Below, in pieces: positions 30,292 to 37,422 of a DNA stretch of 64,000 bases. A model generated the notes under the pieces. The model was given only the letters and a program-made list of their open reading frames with translations, was not told where the DNA came from and searched no databases. This DNA comes from Microbacterium sp. SD291 (GTDB taxonomy: Bacteria; Actinomycetota; Actinomycetes; Actinomycetales; Microbacteriaceae). Every line of letters starts with the position of its first letter. Within the stretch, counting starts at the first letter, position 1. The stretch spans positions 89,746 to 153,745 of the forward strand of contig NZ_JADIJR010000005.1 in assembly GCF_017355365.1 (NCBI RefSeq), in the 5' to 3' direction. A program made the position numbers and the translations under genes.

Positions 30292-30349
30292 GCGATCGAC
30301 TCCGGATGCCGGGCCTGCTGCAGATCGACCCGGTCCAACAATTCGGCCG

Positions 30350-30355
30350 TAGACT
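30350..30355 (+). promoter_or_regulatory. Candidate -10 box (TAGACT) for the ABC importer operon
   Basis: TAGACT lies 36 nt before the ATG of the substrate-binding protein, leaving room for a leader with the GAGGAAC ribosome-binding site. Confidence 0.45.
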
Positions 30356-30391
30356 GGAGCCATCCCGGCCCGATCTTCCTGAGGAACAGTC

Positions 30392-32002
30392 ATGCCTGCA
30401 CGCCGAGCGCGTCGTCTTCTTCCCGCAGCCTCTCTCGTCGCGGTCGCCGCGCTGGCGCTCAGCGCCTGCGCGACCCCGGCATCCGAGTCCGGTGGCGGGG
30501 AGGTCGTCTGGTCGATCGAGGGCGCCAACCTCTCGGCCGGTCACATGGACCCGCAGGTCAGCCAGCTCGACGTCTCCGGCATGGTGCAGCGCGCCGTGCT
30601 CGACTCGCTGGTGTTCCAGGAGGACGACGGCAGCTTCTCGCCGTGGCTCGCCACCGAATGGGAGATCTCCGACGACAGCACGGAGTACACCTTCACCCTG
30701 CGCGACGACGTGACGTTCACCGACGGCGAGAAGTTCGACGCTGCGGCGGTCAAGGCGAACTTCGATCGCGTCGTGGATCCTGCGACCGAGTCGGCGCAGG
30801 CCGCGAGCATGCTCGGCGCCGACTTCTACGAGGGCACCGAGGTCGTCGACGAGTTCACCGTCACGGTGACCTTCACCCAGCCGTACGCGCCGTTCCTGCA
30901 GGCCGCCAGCACACCGCAGCTCGGCTTCTACTCGCCGAAGGTGCTCGAGGAGTCCGGCGACGAGCTCAAGGCGGGCGGACCGGGTGTCACGGTCGGCACC
31001 GGACCGTTCGAGCTCACCGAGTACACGCCGGATCAGGAGATCGTGTACACCCGCAACGACGACTATGCCTGGGGCCCGAACGGCGCCGAGGCTCCGAAGT
31101 TCGAGACGCTGCGCGTCGAGATCCAGCCGGAGGCCTCGGTGCGCGCCGGCGTCGTCGAGAGCGGTGAGGCCGACCTCGCGAGCAACATGCCGCCGAACCT
31201 GGCGGGCGACCTCGGCGACGGCATCACCGTCGACTCTGTCGAGTACCCGGGCCTGCCGTACTCGCTGTACCTGAACGAGAAGCACGGCGTCTTCGCAGAC
31301 GAGAAGGTGCGTCAGGCGTTCGCGCGGGGTATCGACGTCGACGCCGCCGTCGAGGAGATCTTCTTCGGCCAGTTCCCGCGGGCGTGGAGCATCCTCGGCT
31401 CGACCACCCCCGGCTACGACGCCGGGCTCGAGGGCAGCCGGCCGTTCGACCAGGACGCGGCGAACGCGCTCCTGGACGAGGCGGGCTGGACCGAGCGCGA
31501 CGCCGACGGCATCCGCATGAAGGACGGCCAGCGGCTCTCCGCGCGCTGGATCGCCTGGACCCCCGTGCCCGACGATCGTGCGGCCCTCGCCAACGCCATC
31601 CAGTCCGACCTCAAGGGGATCGGCTTCGAGGTCGTGCGCGAGGTGCTCGAGCCCGGTGCCTACAACGAGCAGTACGGGCCCAAGACGTTCGACCTCACCG
31701 ACTGGGGCTTCTCCGGCGTCGACGCCGACTTCCTGCGCAACCACCTGCACACCGAGGGCTTCCAGAACGCCTCGCAGGTGACCGACCCCGAGATCGACGC
31801 GCTGCTCGAGACGGCCGTCGCCTCCAGCGACCAGCAGGAGCGCAACGACATCTACACCGAGCTGCAGGAGTGGAACGCCGACTACACGGCTATCGTGCCG
31901 CTGTACAGCCCGTCGGCGATCACCGCGGTCGGCGAGCGCGTGCAGGGTCTCGACTACGACCTCTACGGCCGGCCGCTGTTCTACGATGTGAGCGTCGGCT
32001 GA
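30392..32002 (+). CDS. ABC importer substrate-binding lipoprotein (peptide/nickel family)
   Basis: A 536-residue solute-binding protein of the SBP_bac_5 family. It has an N-terminal signal with lipobox 'LALSACATP' (Cys near residue 26), so it is a lipoprotein on the outer face of the membrane. The family core is seen in 'WSIEGANLSAGHMDPQ', 'YTFTLRDDVTFTDGEKFDAAAVKANFDRV' and 'KVRQAFARGIDVDAAVEEIFFGQ'. The ligand may be an oligopeptide, nickel chelate or similar; sequence alone does not decide. It is the first gene of a four-gene importer operon. Confidence 0.92.
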   Translation: MPARRARRLLPAASLVAVAALALSACATPASESGGGEVVWSIEGANLSAGHMDPQVSQLDVSGMVQRAVLDSLVFQEDDGSFSPWLATEWEISDDSTEYTFTLRDDVTFTDGEKFDAAAVKANFDRVVDPATESAQAASMLGADFYEGTEVVDEFTVTVTFTQPYAPFLQAASTPQLGFYSPKVLEESGDELKAGGPGVTVGTGPFELTEYTPDQEIVYTRNDDYAWGPNGAEAPKFETLRVEIQPEASVRAGVVESGEADLASNMPPNLAGDLGDGITVDSVEYPGLPYSLYLNEKHGVFADEKVRQAFARGIDVDAAVEEIFFGQFPRAWSILGSTTPGYDAGLEGSRPFDQDAANALLDEAGWTERDADGIRMKDGQRLSARWIAWTPVPDDRAALANAIQSDLKGIGFEVVREVLEPGAYNEQYGPKTFDLTDWGFSGVDADFLRNHLHTEGFQNASQVTDPEIDALLETAVASSDQQERNDIYTELQEWNADYTAIVPLYSPSAITAVGERVQGLDYDLYGRPLFYDVSVG

Positions 32003-32030
32003 TCCCAGTCGCTGAGCGGAGGCCGGTGCT

Positions 32031-32975
32031 GTGAAGGCTGCGCTCATCCGGATCGCCGGCCTCGCAGCATCCGTCGTCGTCGTGCTCTGGGGCGCGGCCA
32101 CCCTGGTCTTCCTCGCGTTCCGGGTGATCCCGGGCGACCCGGTGTCGGTGATGCTCGGGCCGCAGGCCCAGGTCAGTGAAGAGGTCAAGGACGGCATCCG
32201 CGCCGAGCTCGGCCTCGACAGGCCGCCGCTCGAGCAGTACCTGACCTTCATCGGGCAGCTCGCCAGGGGCGACCTCGGCGAGTCGTATCAGCTGCGGATG
32301 CCCGTCACCGACGTGATCGGGCGGCAGCTGGGTGCGACCCTGCAGCTCTCGGTCCTCGCGCTGGTCATCGCGGTGATTCTCGCGCTCGCGGTGTCGCTGT
32401 TCGTCCGCGGTCAAGCCGGGCGAGCGGTCGCCGCGGGCATCGAGCTCATCGTGCTGTCGTCGCCGGTGTTCTGGATCGGGCTCCTCCTGCTCAGCGTGTT
32501 CGCCTTCGGGCTCGGGTGGTTCCCGATCTCGGGGGCGAGGAATCCGGCGACCATCGTGCTGCCCGCGATCACGCTGGCTCTTCCCGTGGCGGCGCTGCTC
32601 AGCCAGGTTCTGCGCGACGGGCTCGTGCAGGCCGAGCGGATGCCGTTCGCCGAGACCGTGCGCGCCCGCGGCGCGGGGCCGACCTGGTTCACGGTGCGGC
32701 ACGGCCTGCGACACGGCGCATCAGGGGCCCTCACACTCGCCGCCTACCTCACTGGGTCGGTCCTCGGCGGCGCGGTCCTCGTCGAGACGGTGTTCGCGCG
32801 GCCGGGGCTGGGGCGAGTGACGCTCACCGCGATCAGCGACCGCGATCTGCCCGTGATCACCGGGATCATCCTGCTCAGTGCCGTCGTCTTCGTCGCGGTG
32901 AACCTGATCGTGGAGGTGCTGCATCCGCTCATCGACCCTCGTCTCGCGGTCCGCGCAGCCGGGAGCCACCGATGA
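32031..32975 (+). CDS. ABC importer permease, DppB/OppB type
   Basis: A 314-residue inner-membrane permease with about six transmembrane helices. The N-terminal 'FRVIPGDPVSVMLGPQAQVSEE' and the cytoplasmic EAA-loop region 'LPFAETVRARGAGPTWFTVRHGLRHG' are typical of the B-type permease. The start is GTG at 32031 with GGAGG about 12 nt upstream. Its stop overlaps the next permease start by 4 nt (ATGA). Confidence 0.93.
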   Translation: MKAALIRIAGLAASVVVVLWGAATLVFLAFRVIPGDPVSVMLGPQAQVSEEVKDGIRAELGLDRPPLEQYLTFIGQLARGDLGESYQLRMPVTDVIGRQLGATLQLSVLALVIAVILALAVSLFVRGQAGRAVAAGIELIVLSSPVFWIGLLLLSVFAFGLGWFPISGARNPATIVLPAITLALPVAALLSQVLRDGLVQAERMPFAETVRARGAGPTWFTVRHGLRHGASGALTLAAYLTGSVLGGAVLVETVFARPGLGRVTLTAISDRDLPVITGIILLSAVVFVAVNLIVEVLHPLIDPRLAVRAAGSHR

Positions 32976-33775
32976 GGCGCGCTCTGCTCTGGATCGCGGT
33001 CGCGGCGCTGCTCGTGATCGGGTTCGCGGCGCTGCTGCCCGGCGTCCTCGCGACCCACGATCCGCTGCAGACGGACGTGCGCTCCGCGCTGCTCCCGCCG
33101 AGCGCGGAGCACCTGTTCGGCACCGATCAGAGCGGGCGGGACGTGTACTCGCGCGTCGTGTTCGGAGCGGGGCGCTCGCTGGGCATCGGCCTGCTCGCCA
33201 CCGGGATCGCGCTGCTCGCGGGACTCCTGATCGGATCGCTCGCCGGCGTCGCGCCACGGGCCGTGGACGTCTCCCTGATGCGCGTCAACGACGTCCTGAT
33301 GGCGTTCCCGGAGTTCCTCGTGGCGCTCGTCGTCGTCGCCGTCCTCGGCCCGGGCCCCGTCAACATCGCGATCGCCGTGACGATCGCGGCGGTCCCGGTC
33401 TACATCCGGCTGGCGAGGGTGCAGACACGGACGCTGCGGGTCGCAGAGCACGTCGAGGCGGCCCGCATCCTCGGCGTGCCGCGGCTGCGCGCCTTCCGCC
33501 GGCATGTCGCGCCAGGGGTGCTCGGCGCGCTCAGTGTGCTGGCGACGATCGGCATCGGCTCCAGCATCCTCGCCGCCGCCGGCCTCAGCTTCCTCGGGCT
33601 CGGGCCGTCCGAGCCGACCCCCGAATGGGGGCTCATGCTCGCCGGCGGGCGCAATGTGCTCGGCCGCGCATGGTGGATCTCGGTGTTCCCCGGCATCGCC
33701 ATCACCGTCACGGTGATCGCCGCGACCGTGGTCGGACGGATGCTGCGTGCCGGCGCAGACGGGGGACGATCATGA
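32972..33775 (+). CDS. ABC importer permease, DppC/OppC type
   Basis: A 267-residue permease with an N-terminal transmembrane helix and the family periplasmic motif 'PSAEHLFGTDQSGRDVYSRVVFGAGRSL'. About five more helices follow, along with the EAA loop 'EHVEAARILGVPRLRAFRRHV'. It pairs with the upstream permease to form the translocation channel. It overlaps both neighbours by 4 nt, so the operon is translationally coupled throughout. Confidence 0.93.
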   Translation: MRRALLWIAVAALLVIGFAALLPGVLATHDPLQTDVRSALLPPSAEHLFGTDQSGRDVYSRVVFGAGRSLGIGLLATGIALLAGLLIGSLAGVAPRAVDVSLMRVNDVLMAFPEFLVALVVVAVLGPGPVNIAIAVTIAAVPVYIRLARVQTRTLRVAEHVEAARILGVPRLRAFRRHVAPGVLGALSVLATIGIGSSILAAAGLSFLGLGPSEPTPEWGLMLAGGRNVLGRAWWISVFPGIAITVTVIAATVVGRMLRAGADGGRS

Positions 33776-35277
33776 CCGCCCTGGAGATGGAGGGCCTGCG
33801 GATTCGCTTCGGCGGCCGGCAGGTCGTCGACGGCGTCTCCCTCGCGGTCGACCGCGGAGAGGTCGTGGCGATCGTCGGCGAGTCCGGTGCCGGGAAATCA
33901 CTCACGGCGCGGGCGCTGCTGGGCCTCACGCCGGCGGACGCGGTGGTCGAGGTCGGGCGCCTCTCGATCGACGGGACGGATGCCGCGGCAGCGAGCGAGC
34001 ACCAGTGGAGGACGCTGCGCGGTTCGAGGATCGCCCTGGTCTCGCAGGACGCCCTGGTGTCGCTCGATCCGCTGCAGCGGATCGGCACGGAGGTCGCCGA
34101 GCCGCTGCGGCTGCACAGGGTCGTGAGCGGTCGCACGGCGCTGCAGACGCGCGTGCGCGAGCTGCTGCAGAGAGTGTGGATGCCGGACGCGGAGCGCAGG
34201 GCCCGTCAGCATCCGCACGAGCTCTCCGGAGGACTCCGGCAGCGCGCCCTCATCGCCTCCGCGCTCGCCGCACAGCCAGGGGTGCTCGTCGCAGACGAGC
34301 CGACCACGGCACTCGACGCCACCGTGCAGGCGCGCATCCTCGGCCTGCTGCGCGAGATCGCCGACGCCGGCACCGCGGTCGTGTTCGTCAGTCACGACTT
34401 CGCCGCCGTCCGGCGCCTCGCCGACAGGGTGCTGGTGATGCGGAACGGCTCGGTGGTCGAGTCGGGAGCCGTCGCCGCGGTGCTCGAGTCGCCGCAGCAC
34501 GAATACACGCGCCAGCTCATCGCGGCCACGCTGCACCAGCCGAGGGGCGTGCAGCCGGCGGCATCCGGGGTCGCGCTGGTGGTCGAGGGGCTGACGAAGA
34601 GCTTCGCCGGCGTCCCGGCCGTGCGGGACGCCTCGTTCTCGGTGGCGGAGGGCCGCACCCTCGGGATCGTCGGAGAGTCGGGGTCTGGCAAGACGACCCT
34701 CGCGCGGATGATCGTCGGCGTCGAGCGCCCCGACGAGGGCGCGCTCAGGTGGTCGGCGCCGAGCCGGGTGCAGCTGGTGCATCAGAATCCGCTCGGCGCG
34801 TTCGATCCGCGGTGGAGCATCGGCCGATCCCTGCGTGAGGCTCTCGAGGCCGGCGGGGTACCGCGCGGACGGCGTGCGGAGCAGGCCGCCGCGCTGCTCG
34901 CGGAGGTCGGGCTCGAGCCCGAGCTCGCGACGCGCCGACCGCGGTCCCTCTCCGGCGGGCAGCGTCAGCGCGCGGCCATCGCGCGTGCTCTCGCCGCAGA
35001 TCCCTCGGTGCTGGTGCTCGACGAGCCCGTGTCCGCACTCGACCCGTCGGTGCGGGAGCGGGTGCTGCGGCTGCTGCTGCGTCTGCAGCGCTCGCGCGGG
35101 CTCACGATGATCTTCGTGTCGCACGACCTCGATGTGGTCGGAGCGGTCGCCGACGATGTGCTGGTCATGCAGGACGGGCTCGTGGTGGAGCAGGGTGCGA
35201 CGGCCGAGGTGTTCGCGGCGCCGCAGCATCCGTTCACCAGGGAGCTCCTCGCGGCGAACGGTCCGATCCCCGGCTGA
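33772..35277 (+). CDS. Fused ABC importer ATPase with two nucleotide-binding domains (DppD-DppF type)
   Basis: A 501-residue protein with two complete ATPase domains in one chain. Domain 1 has Walker A 'GESGAGKS', signature 'LSGGLRQRA' and Walker B 'VLVADEPTTALDA'. Domain 2, from about residue 265, has 'GESGSGKT', 'LSGGQRQRA' and 'VLVLDEPVSALD'. Opp/Dpp systems usually encode these as separate genes, so the single chain is the natural heterodimer. Domain 2 is short between Walker A and the signature. It is the last gene of the importer operon. Confidence 0.94.
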   Translation: MTALEMEGLRIRFGGRQVVDGVSLAVDRGEVVAIVGESGAGKSLTARALLGLTPADAVVEVGRLSIDGTDAAAASEHQWRTLRGSRIALVSQDALVSLDPLQRIGTEVAEPLRLHRVVSGRTALQTRVRELLQRVWMPDAERRARQHPHELSGGLRQRALIASALAAQPGVLVADEPTTALDATVQARILGLLREIADAGTAVVFVSHDFAAVRRLADRVLVMRNGSVVESGAVAAVLESPQHEYTRQLIAATLHQPRGVQPAASGVALVVEGLTKSFAGVPAVRDASFSVAEGRTLGIVGESGSGKTTLARMIVGVERPDEGALRWSAPSRVQLVHQNPLGAFDPRWSIGRSLREALEAGGVPRGRRAEQAAALLAEVGLEPELATRRPRSLSGGQRQRAAIARALAADPSVLVLDEPVSALDPSVRERVLRLLLRLQRSRGLTMIFVSHDLDVVGAVADDVLVMQDGLVVEQGATAEVFAAPQHPFTRELLAANGPIPG

Positions 35278-35305
35278 ATCCCGCTGTGCTCTCCTCCGCC
35301 GGGCC

Positions 35306-35956
35306 TCAGTCCCTGATCTGGATGCCGAGACCCGCGGCGATCACGGCGGCGAGCTGCTGGACCTGGAACCCGGTCAGGGTCGTGCCGCGCAGGCTGTTGG
35401 CGTCGAGGTAGGACAATGCATCGAGCCCGCGCAGATCGACGTCGACCGCGCGCATCCCGCGGGGGTCGACCTCGTCGCTGGTCGAGCCGGTGAACCGGAC
35501 CCTGGTGAGCTCGGCCTGCGGCATGTCGATCGTGCGGATGCCGCAGCCGGAGATCTCGACGTCGGTGGCACGGGCGCCGCCGAGGTTCAGGTAGTCGACG
35601 CGCAGGTCGCTCAGCCGCAGCTCGTCGATGCGGGCGCCGCTCAGGTCGAGGGTGCCGATGCGGCCGCCGGTGATGCTGAGGCGGCGGATCCCGGCCCCCC
35701 GCATCTTCAGGGAGGCGATGCGGACGCCGGTCATGCCGACGTCGAGGATCGTGGCGCCGGTCAGGTCGACGCTGTCGGCGTCGGCGCCGACCGTGCACTG
35801 CTCGAGCGAGGCGTAGGCGAGGTCGGCCGTGCCGGTGAGGTCGAGGCTCGCGGCGAGGAGGTCCGCGCTGCGCGCCGGCGTCGCGGGCACCAGATCATCG
35901 GGAAGGTCGGGCGCCGAGGCGCGCGGCGCGGCGGGGGAGTCGGTGGTGCGGGCCAT
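35306..35956 (-). CDS. Pentapeptide-repeat-like protein
   Basis: A 216-residue protein. After a Pro/Ala-rich N-terminus, about 140 residues consist of short 5-residue periods with a recurring hydrophobic centre ('DLTGATILDVGMTGVRIASLK', 'RRLSITGGRIGTLDLSGARIDELRL'). This implies a right-handed beta-helix. Its role is unknown; some relatives mimic DNA, but nothing here proves that. I start it at the ATG at 35956, where a TACGCT box lies 7 nt upstream; a longer upstream frame exists but is not supported. It converges with the ABC operon. Confidence 0.8.
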   Translation of the reverse strand: MARTTDSPAAPRASAPDLPDDLVPATPARSADLLAASLDLTGTADLAYASLEQCTVGADADSVDLTGATILDVGMTGVRIASLKMRGAGIRRLSITGGRIGTLDLSGARIDELRLSDLRVDYLNLGGARATDVEISGCGIRTIDMPQAELTRVRFTGSTSDEVDPRGMRAVDVDLRGLDALSYLDANSLRGTTLTGFQVQQLAAVIAAGLGIQIRD

Positions 35957-35963
35957 GGGTTCG

Positions 35964-35969
35964 AGCGTA
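35964..35969 (-). promoter_or_regulatory. Candidate -10 box (TACGCT) 7 nt before the pentapeptide gene
   Basis: TACGCT on the minus strand ends 7 nt before the ATG at 35956, the leaderless spacing seen for several other genes here. Confidence 0.35.
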
Positions 35970-36014
35970 GGCCGTGCCGGGGACACGCCGGCCGGCTCCC
36001 GCGGCCGGCACGGG

Positions 36015-36082
36015 GTCGCAGATTCGCTTCGAGGTCGCAGGGTTCGGCTCAAGTCCCTGCGACATCACCGCGATTCTGCGAC
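36015..36082. repeat. Palindromic module, left copy, flanking the DUF559 gene
   Basis: Outer arms GTCGCAGATTCGC (36015-36027) and GCGATTCTGCGAC (36070-36082) are inverted with one mismatch. Inner arms GTCGCAGGG (36034-36042) and CCCTGCGAC (36055-36063) are perfect inverts. Each arm carries the heptamer GTCGCAG. The same four-arm layout recurs at 37054-37120 on the other side of the gene. Confidence 0.8.
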
Positions 36083-36191
36083 GCGCGACTCTTTCTGCAC
36101 CGTCCTCGAGTGCTCTGATCGATCCACAATTCTCGGTCCGCAATACGGTTTCGGGCGTCCGCTGAGGATCGGGAACAGGCATCATCACGGG

Positions 36192-37043
36192 ATGCTGGAA
36201 CGAAGGCGAGCACGGATGCTGGCGGCGATGAGCGAAGTGAAGGGCGTTGCTCGCACGACGATGCTGCACGACAGCGGTGTCAGCAGGTACGACATCGAGA
36301 CCGCGCTTTCGGAGCGCCTCATCGTGCGGGTCCGCCCAGGCTGGGTCGCTCTTCCCGATGCGGACCCGATGCTCGTCGCGGCGGCCAAGCGCGGGGTCGT
36401 CCTCACCTGCGTCACGCAGGCGAGACGCCTGGGCATCTGGGTCCACGACGAGCATCCGATCACCCACCTCGGAGCGACGCCCGGGAGCAGGGGCGGCAAG
36501 CCGAAGCGAGCTCGCGTGCACTGGTCGAAGCCGGTCCTGCCTCGGCATCCTGATTCTCTGGAGGACCCGGTCGAGAACGTACTGCTCATTCTCGCCGCCT
36601 GCGAACCGTACGAGCAGGCGCTCGCCTCATGGGAGTCGGCCCTCAACAAGGAGCTCGTCGACCGCGACGCGCTGGCGAGACTGCCGTTGGGTCCGACTGC
36701 TCGCCGGCTGCTGGCGGATGCATGGCCGTTCTCCGACGCAGGCCTGGAGACCTACCTTCGCCCGAGGCTCCGCTGGCTCCGGCTCGGTCTGTACTTCCAG
36801 ATCTGGATCGCGGGGCACCGCGTCGACGCGCTGATCGGCGATCGACTGGTCCTGCAGATCGACGGCGGGACCCATGTGGGCGCGCAGCGGGCGGAGGACA
36901 TCCGGCATGACGCAGAGCTGAAGCTGATGGGATATCACGTGATCCGAGTCAGCTATCACCAGGTCATGAAGCAGTGGCACCTCGTCCAGGACCAGATCAT
37001 GCGAGCGATCGCCCAGAATCTGCATCTAGCCCCGAGCGCGTGA
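36192..37043 (+). CDS. AbiEi-like winged-helix plus DUF559 (PD-(D/E)xK, Vsr-like) protein
   Basis: A 283-residue protein. The N-terminal half looks like the winged-helix domain of AbiEi-type antitoxins ('ARTTMLHDSGVSRYDIETALSERLIVRVRPGW'). The C-terminal 100 residues form a DUF559 fold related to very-short-patch-repair endonucleases ('GHRVDALIGDRLVLQIDGGTH...HDAELKLMGYHVIRVSY'). The core reads LQIDGG where many relatives have VEVDG, so a usual acidic residue is Gln and cleavage activity is uncertain. The start at ATG 36192 lacks a clear ribosome-binding site. No partner toxin gene is adjacent. Palindromic modules bracket it on both sides. Confidence 0.78.
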   Translation: MLERRRARMLAAMSEVKGVARTTMLHDSGVSRYDIETALSERLIVRVRPGWVALPDADPMLVAAAKRGVVLTCVTQARRLGIWVHDEHPITHLGATPGSRGGKPKRARVHWSKPVLPRHPDSLEDPVENVLLILAACEPYEQALASWESALNKELVDRDALARLPLGPTARRLLADAWPFSDAGLETYLRPRLRWLRLGLYFQIWIAGHRVDALIGDRLVLQIDGGTHVGAQRAEDIRHDAELKLMGYHVIRVSYHQVMKQWHLVQDQIMRAIAQNLHLAPSA

Positions 37044-37053
37044 TCTGCGTCCT

Positions 37054-37120
37054 GTCGCAGAATCGCGAGGATGTCGCAGCAATTTCCAGAATCCCTGCGA
37101 CATGGCGGTGAATCTGCGAC
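37054..37120. repeat. Palindromic module, right copy, flanking the DUF559 gene
   Basis: Outer arms GTCGCAGAATCGC (37054-37066) and GAATCTGCGAC (37110-37120), with inner arms GTCGCAG (37073-37079) and CCCTGCGAC (37093-37101), repeat the layout of the left copy. It starts 11 nt after the DUF559 stop codon. It might also act as a terminator, but the split arms are unlike the other terminators here. Confidence 0.8.
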
Positions 37121-37191
37121 CCGCCGCAGGCGGCTGGAGGCCGAACCACAACCTGCGAGCCTGCGGGCAGAGCGGATGCCGGCGCACGGCG

Positions 37192-37197
37192 TACAAT
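37192..37197 (+). promoter_or_regulatory. -10 box (TACAAT) of the ileS T-box operon
   Basis: TACAAT lies directly ahead of the T-box leader, predicting a start near 37204. The -35 region is not recognisable. Confidence 0.55.
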
Positions 37198-37203
37198 GGA
37201 CTC

Positions 37204-37422
37204 CACGAGCATCGATCCGGCATCACCGGGGAGCTCTCGGAAGAACGGTCCCGCCCACCAGGAACGGACTCAGTAGAACCGAGCGGGGCAGGCCCGTCAC
37301 AGCCGCAGTGAGAGTGGCCCCGCCGTGAGGCGCGGCACGTGAGGTGGTACCGCGGTCGTCCTGGTCAGCAATCCGGGTGATCGTCCTCGCAGCAGCATCC
37401 GCCACGACTCCTGCGAGACGAC
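37204..37422 (+). promoter_or_regulatory. T-box riboswitch (translational, isoleucine) upstream of ileS
   Basis: The leader has a short stem I, CCGG-CATCA-CCGG, whose loop shows the Ile codon ATC (37222-37224) as specifier. It is followed by the conserved 'GGAGCTCTCGGAAGAACGG' stretch. The T-box sequence GGTGGTACCGCGG (37343-37355) offers TGGT to pair with the uncharged tRNA 3' end. A hairpin between 37381-37392 and 37411-37422 ends at the ileS ATG and would hide the initiation region. This fits the actinobacterial ultrashort-stem-I ileS class, which controls translation. Low charged tRNA-Ile should raise expression of the operon. Confidence 0.93.

Noticed and set aside
27551..30292. Long 913-codon open frame on the + strand across valS
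   Set aside because: It is a GC-skew shadow of valS: no start context, no recognisable domain and extreme Arg/Val composition.
30221..32251. N-terminal extension of valS by 677 residues on the minus strand
   Set aside because: It is antisense to the substrate-binding protein gene and has no family homology. The ATG at 30220 has a good ribosome-binding site and the correct valS N-terminus.
37044..37130. Right palindromic module read as a simple terminator of the DUF559 gene
   Set aside because: The same split four-arm module lies upstream of the gene as well, and its arms are interrupted, unlike the clean stems of other terminators here.
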